Of a DNA stretch of 64,000 nucleotides, positions 21,352 to 33,447 are shown piece after piece. The notes under the pieces were generated by a model. That model was given only the letters and a program-made list of their open reading frames with translations, had not been told where the DNA came from and ran no database searches. The position numbers and the translations under genes were made by a program. How positions within the stretch are numbered: the first letter of the stretch is position 1; each line of letters starts with the position of its first letter. Origin of the DNA: Metaphire vulgaris (lineage: Eukaryota > Annelida > Clitellata > Crassiclitellata > Megascolecidae); NCBI GenBank assembly GCA_018105865.1, contig CM030861.1:13707637-13771636 (forward strand). The letters run 5' to 3'.

Positions 21352-24077
21352 ATGGATGATAACAGTCCGGTTGTCAGAGTGGATGAATTGATTCGGTGGA
21401 GTTGTACCTTTGTACCGGCGTACAATCAGATGGAAGAGATCGCCATTAAACGATCATCACCCTTTCCTTTTAACCAAGACATTAACAGCAAAATTGCTTA
21501 CTGGTAAGTTGTTCAATATCAGTCAGAATTTTGGTTACAGGTATGTCAATGGATAAATATTTCAGCGTGAAATTATAAAGAATACTACTTATTATAAAGA
21601 ATGACTACACTGTAGTTATATTAATGAAGAGTTATGTTAGTGTCATTTATAAACCATGGCCAATCAAATAAGGCTTTTGGACATGTGTGATCTTTGAAAG
21701 AACAAAAGAGTGTCCCTGTAATGTACTTCATTACTGGATCCATTTGCTTAGGGGCTGTCCATTAATTATGTCAACAATTTTTGGGCAATTTTTGACCCCC
21801 TCCTCTTGTCAACAACTGTCAACTTTCACTTAATTGGCATTCTGTTGCTGCTGTTTTATAGGAATGGTGACATTACTTTGTTGAATGCACACGCAATCGT
21901 CTGCTGTAATAATGAGTCACTGACTGACACTGACGCTGTGACATCAGCAACTATCCTAAAGGCCGGAAGGAGCTGCGTAGACGAAATGCTGAATGAAATC
22001 AAGAGTACGTCCCGAGATTCTTTTGCCTTTAGATATTTAAATTTCCTGCTTTGATCGCTAAGTGAAAGTTTCTGTATTTATCTTTTTAAGTGTAGAGTTG
22101 TTATGTTTTCAATGTTTGGGTTTTTTGCATTATGTCTTTTAGCAATCACAAAGACACTGAAGTGATACCTGAGACAGAATTATGTCCAAATAACCAGCAG
22201 TTGCTAGAACTTTATTTGTCATGGTAGCTTTGCACTTGACACTTCCTTTAAGTAACTTTAGCGTGACATACATTAATTGGTACTTTTAACTTACTACTGG
22301 TTTAGGAACTGATTAAGAGGATTTTATGTTATGTATATGCATTTGTTGATTGTTGCTGAGTGCAGTGCTGATGTGTCTTTCAGCGTGTCGCACAGGAGAG
22401 GCAAAGATCAGCAAAGGTTATTGCCTTCCAGCAAGGCATGTGATACATACTGTTGGTCCACGATACAACATAAAATACAAAACAGCTGCTGAAAATGCTC
22501 TGTTTAACAGTTACAGAAACACCTTGCTGCTACTTTGGTCAGTATCTTACGAACTCGGTTTGTCCATTTGAATTGCCTATGTGCTTTCTCTTGATTTCTG
22601 ATTAATTTGTTACCGCACTAGATAAAATGATGATCGAAGCTTGATCATGAATACGGCCTTTGAAAATTCTTGAGGAGAATTGAACACCGAGTTGTGACAG
22701 TCGAGTGTTTATGGAAGATGAAATGTCTAGTAATTTTCTTATTATCAATAGTTTTAATTTATGTGTTTATTTTTCCTTTGACTTTTATACAATAGAGAAA
22801 GAAATCTATCAACACTCGGTCTGCGTTGCATTCACACAAACAGACGAGCATATCCGTCATTAGAAGGCGCTCACATTGCGCTCAGTAAGCAATTTCATTT
22901 TCTGTTAAATTAATGGATTTGTAATGTGTAAAGAAATCATGAAGTCATTGACTCTCTCTCTCTCTCTCTCTCCTATTTATGTGTATCTTTATGAATGCAT
23001 TTTATTTCAAGCTTTTTCATGGATTTTTCCGTTTGTTATTTGCTTAGGGACGGTTCGTAGGTTCCTTGAGAAATTTGGAGAGAAGATTGATCTGATCGTG
23101 TTTGTTGTGACGGGGCTCGACCGGGTCAGAACTTGATTCAAGCATTGACCTTAATTGCAGGAAATTGATTATTCGAATTGAGTTCTAGAGGCAATAACTT
23201 TTTATAAAATAATTTTATTCAACTCTTTTTCAAGATATCTAATATTATTTAATCGATATTGTGAATTCAGAAGGTCACAAACAAATAACTGTTGAAGATT
23301 TCTGAATTGAAAGAGTAATTGTACTTCTAATTCTGTCCTCAGGAGTTGTACAATTCTCTTCTTCCGATATATTTTCCACGAAATACGTCGGAAGAACTCT
23401 ATGCAGTTCAGCGTCTTCCGGTTGACATTGGCAACGAGGACGGAGAACCGGTCATAGCGGAACGAAAGATTCGCATTTCCGCCAATCCTTCAAAAGAAAC
23501 GTCTGGTAAATTACGGATTTCAAATTCAGTGCAGTTTGGCATCTAGACCGATAGAATGCCTCTTTTGTTGGCTAGTTTCCTTCGCCTGTCTCACTGTTTT
23601 TCACTCTGTTATGTCGGGCATAGATGTGCTTTTTTGCAGATGGATTTGTGCATTTGTGTTAGAACAGATGCTACACAATACCATCAATTGTATTATTAAT
23701 GGCTTGACAGAATTTGACTGAATATCTTTTAAAATTTCATTTACTGTATCTCTCTCTCTCATTGTCAGTGACTCGCATTAACTCATGAGATGTTCTTTTT
23801 AATTGCCAGGAAATCCAACTGCCCCTGTTGTTACTGTTCTCATTGGTTTATGCTTGACCAATTCTTCAGGGAAGGATGATGACGAGGTTGATGACGACTT
23901 TGATGATGGACCCAACGAAGAGGAAATAAGAGAGGTCCTCGGACTAACCTGTCCATTGGAGAGCATGCATTTTCCAAGATGGAGGCAAACGCAGATAAAG
24001 AGCGCATGACGAGGAGCAAGGCCTTGGCCGCGTTTCACCGTCAGAGGAAGAACGGAAGGCGATGTCAGTTGGTCTAA
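21352..24077 (+). pseudogene. GDAP2: GDAP2-like macrodomain gene, C-terminally truncated
   Basis: GDAP2 is a cytoplasmic protein with an N-terminal macrodomain (ADP-ribose binding fold) and a C-terminal CRAL-TRIO/Sec14 domain. Coding exons seen: 21,352-21,503 (start MDDNSPVVRVDELI), 21,862-22,004 (NGDITLLNAHAIV), 22,384-22,548 (CRTGEAKISKGYCLPARHVI), 22,796-22,884 (NRRAYPSLEGAHIAL), 23,048-23,124 (RTVRRFLEKFGEKIDLIVFV), 23,343-23,505 (LPIYFPRNTSEELY, GEPVIAERKIRIS) and 23,870-24,077 (acidic linker, then IGEHAFSKMEANADKERM). All have AG/GT borders. Damage: the 22,548/22,796 junction creates TGA in the homologous frame, and the last exon needs a frame change between the acidic linker and IGEHAF. 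The CRAL-TRIO domain is absent, and bestrophin exons begin 550 bp later. Family call is secure; truncation may be real or an assembly join. Confidence 0.85.
21753..21835. mobile_element. Harbinger-like MITE left-end fragment in GDAP2 intron 1
   Basis: Begins GGGGCTGTCCATTAATTATG, the left terminus of the family at 28,658. It breaks off just before the polypyrimidine tract of the GDAP2 exon at 21,862. Confidence 0.8.
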
Positions 24078-24620
24078 GTTTGTCTTTATGCTCGATTATT
24101 TATCCATCGCTTGTGACAGTAAGAGCGATCTCTCGCTGTTCAGAGACTGGTTGCCGTGGGTTTTCCTGCATGCTTTGAAGCAGTCTATTCACCTATAGTC
24201 TATTGGCTCATTGAACCTTTAGTGAACTTTCTAATGAATTAGAGCAAAAGTAAACTCTATCTGAGACATCATGCCCCCACATATTCTGCAATGAACAAGT
24301 ACATTTTGAAGGATTATATCTTTATTCCACCTTGCACCCATTCCTCACCTCCCTTCACCTTTCATACCAACATTTCTGACAACCGTTCTGTCTCAAATTT
24401 GAATTTCATTTCCAAATTAATTGAAGAAAATAAACATTTGCAAGTAATGCAGGTAATAATGTTAATATCTTCAATTTTTATGACAAAGGAAAATGCTGGA
24501 TATTTTTATTGATTATCTCTGATTTTACCAAGTGAATGGCTTATGTAATTAGTATTTATTTTAACATCATCATGATGAATCTAAATTCTGCAAATGATTG
24601 TCTTGAAGGTTTTTTTGTAG

Positions 24621-27600
24621 GAAATCAATGATTTTAGAGGCAATTGTGGTGGACTTTTTAGCTTTGACTGGGTTTCTATACCTCTAGTTTACACACAGGT
24701 ACTTTGATCCAATTTTATTATCAAGAGATCAATAAATTCTTTTGAAGTTGCTACATTTCTGCTACAAGTTTCAAAGGCACATGAATTTAATTAAGCAGCT
24801 CATAGCTTTGCTTCAGAATTTCAATATATTCTGAGAATTGTGAAGCTGTTAACTGTATTGTCTATATATTGATTAGTGTTTTGTGGAATTTTTTTAAAGG
24901 TAGTTACACTTGCGGTTTACATCTTCAGCCTTTCCGCTCTGCTCGGCAGATACCAGTTTGACGTGAGGAATGGGAGTGACGCTTCGACTGAGAAGCATTT
25001 CCCATTCTTTACGCTTCTTCAGTTTCTCTTCTACATGGGCTGGTTGAAGGCAAGCGATCGGCTTCATCGGCCGTAATCAACTCTCTCACAGTGAATTTTC
25101 AGTATTTCAATGATATGCTTTCAGCGTCTGAATTTTTTGGTTTAGCTTGGCATTTTCATTGTAGGTGAAATGTACACTTGGTCATTGTTACATGACATGT
25201 GTTTTGCAATTGCCTGTGTTCAGCTTGAATGACATCACAGTCAAAGTGCCTTACGACTGTAGAACTTGTGAAATGTATTCAGGTCTGAATATTTCGGATC
25301 ATAAAATCACAGAATAGTAGAGTGTATAATTTCAAGAACTAAAACGCAAATAGAAACCTATGAGCAGATGACTTGGTGATGGAGTAATCTGGTATTGTCG
25401 AAGACTCTGATCATTTGTATGTTGTGGATAATTAACGAGTGTCCTTCTCTGCTTTGTTTAGGTGGCAGAAAGTCTGCTTTGTCCGTTCGGAGAAGATGAT
25501 GATGACTTTGACAGCAATCTTTTAGTCGATCGATATCTTCACGTAAGAAGCCATTTGAGGCTGCACTGAGAAATCTTCCATTGGCAACAAACTCTTTACT
25601 TCTAGTTTATATCAGATCTTTAAACCTGCTGCCAATGTAAAATCATACATTAGCTCAGCCTTTGTCAAACCTTATCTTAGCCTATGTTGCCATGTTATGT
25701 TAGCATGCCTTTACCATGCCTATATGTTGCCTATGAATGTTTAATCTGGATGCTGATGTCTCACAATATCAGGTCAGGTCTTCGTTCTCCAGCTGTGTCC
25801 AGCTATCTCCATGACATTTCTCCAAAGTTCTCTGTCCTTTGCTATTTCTTGCAAAGTCATTCGATGTCTTCTGTCAGTTCTTCTGTTGAGATTGATTCAG
25901 TCCTCTGCCATGTGCAGATCCTCTTCCAGTCCGTCCACCCATCGTCTTTTTGGTCTTCCTTTAGACGTTTTTCCCTCTGGTTTGTAGTTGAACATTCGTT
26001 TTGGGTTTCTTATTTCTTCCATTCTGACTTCTGAGTATGTGTCTGGTCCATTTCATTCATCTCTCTGATTACTTCAAAATGATGTTTGGTTGGATTTTTC
26101 TCTCTCTAACTTCTTCATTTGTTATATATTTATGTTCTTGATTAAAATCCTCAGTATTATTCTAAACCATTTATTTTCTGTTGCAATTTTTTTCTCCAAT
26201 TCTTTTTTATATGGTCAAAGATTCACATCCATATATTAGTGTTGGTATTATACAAGTGTTGAGAATTCCTAATTTTGTTTTCATCCCAATGTCATGTGAT
26301 TTGGAAATTTTGGCATGTAGCCTATTGAGATGTAGATCCTGCCATTGCTATTCTTCCTTTAATCTCCAAGTCTGAACCTCTCTCTGCTTCCAATTCACAT
26401 CCCAAGTAAACAAAGTTCTTCACCACTTCAATTTCTTTACAAGATATACATTGTTATGATGGTGCTAAAGAAATCTGATTGGTTGGTTGATTGATTGACT
26501 GACTGACTGACTGATTGATTGATAAAAGAAGACTTTTGACAGACTCAGTTGACCAGACTCATGCAGATGTATGATACCAGTAATTATTATTATGGTACTA
26601 AAGAAGAAGTTTTTTCTGGTTTCATTGCACATACATAATTGTGTTTGTGTGTTTTCATGTGTTAGGAATCTTACATGGTTGTGGACGAAATGTTCAATAA
26701 GCTTCCTGACCTGCTGAAAGATCAGCACTGGGATCAGGTGGACTTTGAGATTCCATACACCGAGGCAGCTGCCATTCACAAAAAGCAAATCTTCCTCGGC
26801 TCAGCAACTGGGATGGAGTAAGAATTCCTGGTGCCACTACGAGTGGCACTGGTCGTCACATTCAACTGTGTGCTTTTACATTTGACTTCAAATGAAGAAT
26901 TCTCTTAAGTTTATCTAAAACATTTAAAATATGTGTCCTTGGCAGGCGTAGAGCGACTATTTGTTTCTAGTTTCTGAATTTTATGCTGAATTTAAGAAAA
27001 ATAAAATTCACTTGAATCCACAGACAGTCAGAGCATTGGTCTGATGCACTTGTCTTTCTGCAGGGTTCCGACTGAGAAGCAGGCCTTTATACCTCGTGAA
27101 GTTTCACTTCAAGAGTTGAAATCTGGCTCTAGTCTTAAGGTCTTAAGGCAAGTGGTTTTCCTGTCCCAACGCATTTGGCAGATACATAATATATTTAACT
27201 GATTTTCTATTGAAAGAAGCTTTGAGCTGATAGGCTTCGTATTAAATTGCTAATAGCTTCATGTTAAGAACTGATGCAGACAATAGTTTTGCAATTGACA
27301 GTTTGAAATATTAAGTCTGTGTATTATTAAGTCTGTGTATTACAAAATATTGAAAATAGCAATTTATCATTTGTCTGTGAAGCATTCACAGCATGAAACC
27401 CATAAAACCTCCAAAGAAAATGCGTCCAAAGAAAGCAGCAACTGGTGGTGAAGAGATAAGCACAAGCAAAGGTTTGTTATTCAGTTTCAACAACAACCAT
27501 TACACCTTCCTGAATGTATCCACTTAGCCTACTTCATAGGTCCCATTGATAGGTGTCATTCTTTAGACAAGTGCAGATCTCCAATGCCATCCATTTCATT

Positions 27601-28043
27601 TTCTCTTAACATTGGTGATTCTCATTTACTAAGAATCATATGTAGTCAAAACCTATCACTCTCAGCATCTCTTAGTGGCATTAATCAGGTGTTACTGTAA
27701 TCATATGTTGTGCAACTGTATAATAGTGAGGGTTATTAATAGTGTCGCAAAATTAGTAGAACTGATATTGACCTCATTTGACTGCTTCCTTTCATCTTTC
27801 TCACAAAAGTCTTTTGTATTTTTGACAACTCAGATGATCTAGAAAGCATCGGTTCATCTGGCATCATCAAGGGTGTACGATGTGCCAAGTGCCCCAAATG
27901 AATCGACAGAGACAAAGCCAAAGGTAGAAGGCGCCGCACCAGGACCGCTGCTGATGCCACTGACGAAGGCGTTCGCCAAATCGAGCAGCAGTCTCATGGC
28001 AATCATTCAGGATGAACTGAAGGATCTGAGAGCGAAAAAGTGA
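24621..28043 (+). pseudogene. BEST: Bestrophin chloride channel gene, N-terminal exons missing
   Basis: Bestrophins are pentameric Ca2+-activated anion channels of the plasma membrane or ER. Exons: 24,621-24,698 (EINDFRGNCGG, FDWVSIPLVYTQ), 24,900-25,049 (VVTLAVYIFSLSALLGR, FLFYMGWLK), 25,462-25,542 (the Ca-clasp signature PFGEDDDDFDSN), 26,666-26,817 (ESYMVVDEMFNKLPDL), 27,064-27,147, 27,392-27,471 (basic PKKMRPKK tail) and 27,834 to a stop. They align with roughly residue 200 onward of human BEST1, including the last transmembrane helices and Ca-binding segment. The introns after 25,049 and 27,147 use GC donors (AAG|GCAAGC, AAG|GCAAGT). In the last exon the frame ends at 27,899-27,901, but a one-base shift opens VYDVPSAPNESTETKPK through to 28,041-28,043. 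The N-terminal ~200 residues are not found upstream, where GDAP2 exons lie instead. Paralogue number cannot be told. Confidence 0.85.
25700..26440 (-). mobile_element. LINE 3' ORF fragment in bestrophin intron
   Basis: The minus strand reads MFNYKPEGKTSKGRPKRRWV with DGLEEDLHMAED after it, and further upstream IYGCESLTIYKKELEKKI. This is the typical tail of RTE/CR1-like LINE polyproteins (YGCE.W.., then GRP-rich W-D block). It lies antisense within the intron between 25,542 and 26,666. Broken frames. Confidence 0.75.
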
Positions 28044-28471
28044 TAAGAGACTTTACGTGTCAATGGGGGGGGTTGTTGGTGGTGTTAGTTAGCTTTTACT
28101 TAGTTAAGAATTGGTCTTTTAAGGTTTAAGCATTTTGTGAAGCTCGATTTTTGCTGTCAAATTCCTATTAAGAAGTTCTGCAAAATTGTTTTTGCCAACA
28201 TTTCCATTCTGTGAATTGTTTGACTGGAAAACTGTTCAGTTATTCTAGTGAGAGAAATTTCTGTTTGTAAGTTTGAAGCATGTTTACTAAGCATTTAATT
28301 GTTTAATTGTAAAATGATTTTATTTCTGCTCCTAACATTTCAACCATTTACGTGTAAATTTTTAAGGCAATTGTATGCATAACTTTCTGATAATGAAATG
28401 CATCTTTGCCTCAATAAGTTTAGAATGCAACCCATGAACTGCCAAGGACATTACTGCAATTTCCAGCCGAC

Positions 28472-28650
28472 CAGTGGCGTCGCTAGGGTTGGTGTCACCA
28501 GTGTGCGGAAAATTCGTGGTGTCACCCAGGTATCTTCCTTTTTGAAATGTGTTGACAAGCAAAAAGGGTTATCTTCTTTCTGAAATGTGGTGACAAGAAA
28601 AAAATTCAAATTTCTCAGGTTGGTGTCACCCCAACGTGAAAAGTCTGACA
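28472..28650. mobile_element. hAT-type MITE, left-end fragment
   Basis: Starts CAGTGGCGTCGCTAGGG. It holds a 'ggtgtcaccc' repeat and a TGACAAGCAAAAAGGG/TTATC motif at 28,552-28,574. No matching right end or TSD was found before the next MITE begins. Confidence 0.65.
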
Positions 28651-28657
28651 TGCAAAG

Positions 28658-29054
28658 GGGCTGTCCATTAATTACGTCAACAATTTAGGGGCAGAGGATT
28701 TGAAAAAGTTTGACAGTTGTTGACAGAGGGAGGAGTCAAGAGAAGTTGACGTCAACAATTTCACTTTGCAAATAATCAAAAGATAGGAAATTTCATGGAA
28801 TAGGCCTACTACTTATTACAATGGAAAAAGCGTGACAAAAGGTCATCACCACAACATTTTGACACTCGATGAGCAAAAAGGGAAAATGGTCATCACAGCA
28901 AAAATAATAACCTTGTTATTGGGACCTGTCATTGACCTGGGGATGTCAAAAGTTTTTGACGTAATTATAGGGAAGGGTAAGTGAAAGTTGACAGTTGTTG
29001 ACAAGGGGGGGTCGAAAATTGCCCAAAACTATTGACATAATTAATGGACAGCCC
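28658..29054. mobile_element. Harbinger-like MITE, TIR GGGCTGTCCATTAATTACG
   Basis: The 397-bp element runs from GGGCTGTCCATTAATTACGT to ATAATTAATGGACAGCCC. Flanking triplets aag/aaa are consistent with a decayed 3-bp TSD. Two shared-motif variants (around 28,831 and 28,866) lie inside. Confidence 0.85.
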
Positions 29055-29059
29055 AAAAT

Positions 29060-29810
29060 AAATAATTACGAATGGTGAATGACCGAAAAATAGCATGTCG
29101 AGTGATGCTTCTGTACATTACAAAGTGGCGTTATAGAAGTTTAAGATTATATAAGCCTAAAAAGTTGTGACTTAATGCCAGCGATGGTTTTCTAAATGAG
29201 TTGTTTCAACTGGCTTGGACCTGTGACGATGTTTACAAAAAAATTAGATCCTGTTAGTCTACTGGAATCTACTGTGTGTGAAATTACAAATCTATTTGAA
29301 AATAATTAAATAGTTGACTTAGCTAAATCCTTTTGGCATATAGAGGCGTTGGACAATATAATTAAGAGCGCCATTACAAATTTATATATATAAGGAGCTT
29401 CATATTTTAGTTCATATATTATTTAGTTCTTATTTGTTTAATTTAATGTGATGAAATGCGAGCTCTGGGTAGAAATTGACAGCAGACTGGTGGGGGTGGC
29501 CCAATCTAGTTAAGTCGGGGAAAAAGTAGAAATATCTACTTTTGTTGTCCTGACTAAAAATAAGAATTTTTGCATTAAAATGCTAATTATTTGTTTATTT
29601 GCGCGAATGTTTTGGCGTAAATCTTATACCTGATGATTTGATAGTACATATAAATAAACATAGTCCTCATGTATATTCGTCCAAAAATGTAGATTTCTCA
29701 GTGGATATTATTCTTTGAAATAATTGTTTTGTATAGCCTGTAACAATCGTTTTCTTTAACAAGTACTTTGTGCTTGTACAGCAGGGATGTAGCCAGGATT
29801 TTAGGTTGTG

Positions 29811-29852
<42 letters not shown>

Positions 29853-31050
29853 TGTCTATATACAAATATATATATTTATGTATGTAAATGTGATATATAA
29901 TACTGTAAATATGATATTTGCAAACTCTGCTGCCCTCCCACAATTTACTGTACATTCTCAAACATTTTGATACTGTTTGTTTTAGGCAAGGAAATGGATC
30001 TTTTTCAGTCTCATCAAGGTGTTGAAATTACTGAAGCTCAGTTTTCAAGTGAAAAATCATGCAAGAATGCATCATTTCAGTCTTTCAATGTGTGAATAAT
30101 TATCCCATCTTTTTCTTTGTGTATCGGAAGAGAATCTAATACAGACAAAGTAAGTAAATAATTTCTTATCACTTCTGTTTGTGCAAAATATTGGGGGAAA
30201 GTGACTGGACATACACTGTAGATTGTATTCTTAAACTTTGTGTGTTTCTAAATAAATTGGTTCAATAATTCAGGGTGGTGTGTTAAAGTTTCCGACTTTT
30301 TCCCCTAAAGGGGTAGGTCAGAGTTGTTGAGTTGGATGAGCTTCTGTTCAGCGGACTTGCACACTTTGTTTGGCTTTGATGGGAATGTATTTCTGTGTTT
30401 CACAGTGCATTTGGCTCACTTGGGGAGTCAGCGAGGTCTTCGTTGAGCTCGGACTTGCACAGTTTGTTTGACAAGACAACACTGACATTGCATTTTTTTC
30501 AAAGTATGGTGCGGTTTTCTAAAAAATGGCGCAAGTGTAGCCAGAAATTTAAAATTGAGCCAATTTTTTATAAACACACACATTGTATGGATGTTAATAA
30601 ATGCAGATTAATATTTGAAATTGATGTAAGGAAATGCTGATTTATATAACAGTAAATTCTGCTTTCAGTAAGTAGGTGCTGTATCTGTACTACATTGATA
30701 TAAATATGAAAATCTATTGCAATCTGCCACCATCCACAAAGACAGCACGAGAAGACATCACTCGAATAGGAAGTGCAGATCATGCCTCTTTCACGCTGCA
30801 TCTCAATTGATCGTTGATGGGATCTGTTGCCAGGTGACAGATTGTCTACCAAAACCAATTTTGTGCTAATGAAATACCAGATGATTAGTTTTCCATACAT
30901 TTATTTGCTAAGATTTGTATTCAATGGTCTTGGCTGCATTATAAAATTATTGCAGTTTTTATCACAATTTTATGTGAGTTAAATTACACATAATTTATCT
31001 ACAGCCGCCAATGGTAATGATTTCTGTGAATAATGAGTACTGGTACTGTA
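29060..31050 (+). repeat. Composite repeat unit C, copy 2
   Basis: Begins with 'ggtgaatgaccgaaaaatag' and 'gtggcgttatagaagtttaa' (compare 38,140-38,215). It continues through the 'tgcgagctctgggtagaaat' and 'gtatattcgtccaaaaatgt' segments, a (TA)n at 29,816-29,848, the exon-like block 29,986-30,149, a degenerate minisatellite element at about 30,330-30,512, and the 'ggtcttggctgcattataaa' end segment near 30,930. Homologous throughout to 15.3-18.5 and 38.1-42.6 kb but shorter. Confidence 0.65.
29986..30149 (+). other. Exon-like conserved block, unit C copy 2
   Basis: TTTGTTTTAG| on the left and |GTAAGT on the right. Clearly homologous to 16,511-16,666 and 40,362-40,518. No shared open frame. 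Confidence 0.5.
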
Positions 31051-31369
31051 TTTGTATACACATTGTGCAGATACAGTGCAAAAATGATTAAATTATTTGA
31101 CCAAGTGGCTGATGGTTGAAACAAATTTTCTGATTTAACAAAGTTCTTGTGTTCTAAGAAAACTACTTTGAGGTCTAGTCTTTATATATGTGAAAAGGAG
31201 CAATGCTGTCATTGATCAATTAATTTCTGATATTGTTCAATGTCTTATATAAATATGGAAGAAATTCAGAGATAAAATTTCTCAGGGTACTCATCTTTGG
31301 CATAATTTGGTAAACCCAAATCAGCTGCTATCCCACAGACTACATTTTCAGACAGTTAAATTGTTTCCT

Positions 31370-32060
31370 GTTTGTTTTAGGCAATGTAATGCATCTTTGT
31401 ATATCTCAAGCAGTTGAAGTTGCTTAATCTGTCGTGCTAACATGAATTCTGCAAACAATCACATCCTTTTCTTCATGCATCAGAAGAGTCTAATACAAGC
31501 AAGGTCTTTAAATAATTTCTTATCACATCTGTTAGTGCAAATATAGGAGAATTTAAGTGAATGGACATAAATTTAAAATTGTTGCAATAGCAAATAATCA
31601 CATTGAATGAAATTGTGCCAATAGTAAGGCTAATCCTCATATCTGGATGTGCAAAGAAATTTTCAGCATTCATATTGTCATGAAAGTCGGTCAGCAAAGT
31701 TGAGTTTTATGAAAGTTGAGTCAATTCATGAAGCCAATCGGCAGAGTTTGCACATCAGTGACTGTGCAAAAAAGAACAAATGCATATAAATTGCAATTGG
31801 TTCTCAATTGTACTAAGTAAGTGAGTAAGTTATTGCACTTCAATACATCAGTATAAAAAGCCTGTTGTGATGTGCTGCTGTCAACAAAGACAACACACGA
31901 AGACGTCATCGGCTCTCCCTACCAGGTAGGAAAGGCCTATAGGCCTCTTAAATGCTGATTAGGCCTCTTTGGATGCAGCATCCCATTCAATCATTGTGGT
32001 GTCTTTGGAAGAGGATACCTTGAAATCGATCTTCAAAGCAGGTTGCAAATTATCAGCCAA
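31370..32060 (+). repeat. Composite repeat unit C, partial copy 3
   Basis: Repeats the exon-like block (31,381-31,503, TTTGTTTTAG| to |GTCTTT) and the later segment with 'gacgtcatcggct' and 'aggcctctt', homologous to 18,110-18,300. The minisatellite element is absent. Confidence 0.5.
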
Positions 32061-32195
32061 AGCCACTTTATAATACAATGTTAATCGTACATGGCATTGT
32101 TTTTGGGCTGTTTTTTTTGTACAAATAAAAAGGCAAATGATTGGTTTTGAGTTGATTTTGTTGAGAATTTCTAGAGAAATAAAATTTGCAGTAAC

Positions 32196-32367
32196 CAGTG
32201 TTTGTTCTAGGCCTTCTTTGGGAGGATTTCTCCCCAGTTTTAAAATTCCCCAAATTTTTTTATATGTTGGCTGGGGATGGAGATTTACCCTCCAAACTGT
32301 GAAGACTCGGACCTTGTTTCTTCCCTCCCAACATTTCAGAATCTGCCCCAATGTCAAGAATAAACAC
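32196..32367. mobile_element. hAT-type MITE, TIR CAGTGTTTGTTCTAGG
   Basis: Starts CAGTGTTTGTTCTAGGCC and ends CAAGAATAAACAC. An exact 8-bp TSD, gcagtaac, is at 32,188-32,195 and 32,368-32,375. Third copy of the family at 5019 and 14,863. Confidence 0.9.
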
Positions 32368-32375
32368 GCAGTAAC

Positions 32376-32972
32376 ATTTACTCCATTTGAATGCATGTCC
32401 ACTAATTCATTTAGTGGACTAAAATAACGAGCAATGGCTTCAATTTGGTTTACAGTGTGACTATGAAAAGCGGCGTTACTGTAGTTGACTGCAAAAGATC
32501 ATTTGATGCGAATTGAGGATGGGAAGATAAATGGGTTGTTTCACTGTCTATACTGTATTAATTTTGTGAATGATGTCTCGATTCAGTGGCTGCGTAGGAA
32601 GCAGTTGAATGCCTCTAAAATGTCACTTGTGGACGTTGTGGTCAGAGGACGTCCATATAGTACGTACACATACGCACCGAGGGGCGTTTGAGATTTAGGC
32701 GATTTATGTATGGGGGAGGGGTCACGACGGAATTTGTACGTACGCTCAAATTTCAAATTTGTAGATGGTTATAACCCTAACAAACATTACGTTTGAACAC
32801 CGTAACTTTTCTCAGTAAAACAAAGGGTTCGGAGTACAGTATTCCCACGGTTACTTCACTTAATAAATATGATATTCAGAAACTTTAATTTAAGGGTAAA
32901 TAAATGCTTTTTAACTATGGCCAAAGATTAATTTTCACCGTGCGGGGGTTGCTAATTTGTACGCACGCATAG
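32376..32972. other. Gene-free interval
   Basis: No recognisable gene. A short segment around 32,690-32,760 ('cgtacgtac'-rich) and 33,100-33,170 looks repetitive and recurs near 49,690-49,760. Confidence 0.4.
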
Positions 32973-33090
32973 CAGTGGCGGCTTTCGGGTGGCAACTATT
33001 TATTGTTTAATGCATGTGGCATTAAGTATAGGGTCCCAACTGGGGCTAGGCACTCAATAGGGGCACGGGCCTCCGGTGGAGCCGCCACTG
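32973..33090. mobile_element. hAT-type MITE, CAGTGGCGGCTCC family, inverted copy
   Basis: The 118-bp shortened copy, in opposite orientation to 4722-4905, runs from CAGTGGCGGCTTTCGGG to GGTGGAGCCGCCACTG. An exact 8-bp TSD, acgcatag, is at 32,965-32,972 and 33,091-33,098. Confidence 0.93.
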
Positions 33091-33379
33091 ACGCATAGGG
33101 GATGGTAAAAATGTATGGTGTGCAATAGGGGTGGGGTGAAATATGACTGCGTACGTACTAGATGGATGAGTCCCTAAGGGCGATAGCTAGCCCTGAACTA
33201 ATGCAAGCCAACAAATCCCTGGTGCTTGTTTCACGCTCGATAGCATCTGATTCCTGTTAGTGATTTTACAACATGAAGCTCGTGAGACCTCTCGCGTGGG
33301 TCATGACAGCCCTTTAGCCAGCAATCATTCAAAGGTATCACACTAATATACCATAATGTATATGTTATGTATTTCACCG

Positions 33380-33385
<6 letters not shown>

Positions 33386-33444
<59 letters not shown>
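33386..33444 (+). repeat. (TA)n microsatellite
   Basis: About 29 TA units. The interval 33,445-34,319 shows no gene. It includes a hairpin-like 'tcaaggccaggacc' / 'ggtccttgaggtcaagg' at about 33,574-33,610 and AT-rich 'attaatcgattaatcg' text near 34,240-34,300 that may be a hAT terminus. Confidence 0.95.

Positions 33445-33447
<3 letters not shown>

Noticed and set aside
24291..24452. Candidate extra bestrophin exon ending LIEENKHLQVMQ|GTAATA
   Set aside because: The donor and phase fit the next exon, but there is no acceptor AG after a pyrimidine tract, and similarity to bestrophin is weak.
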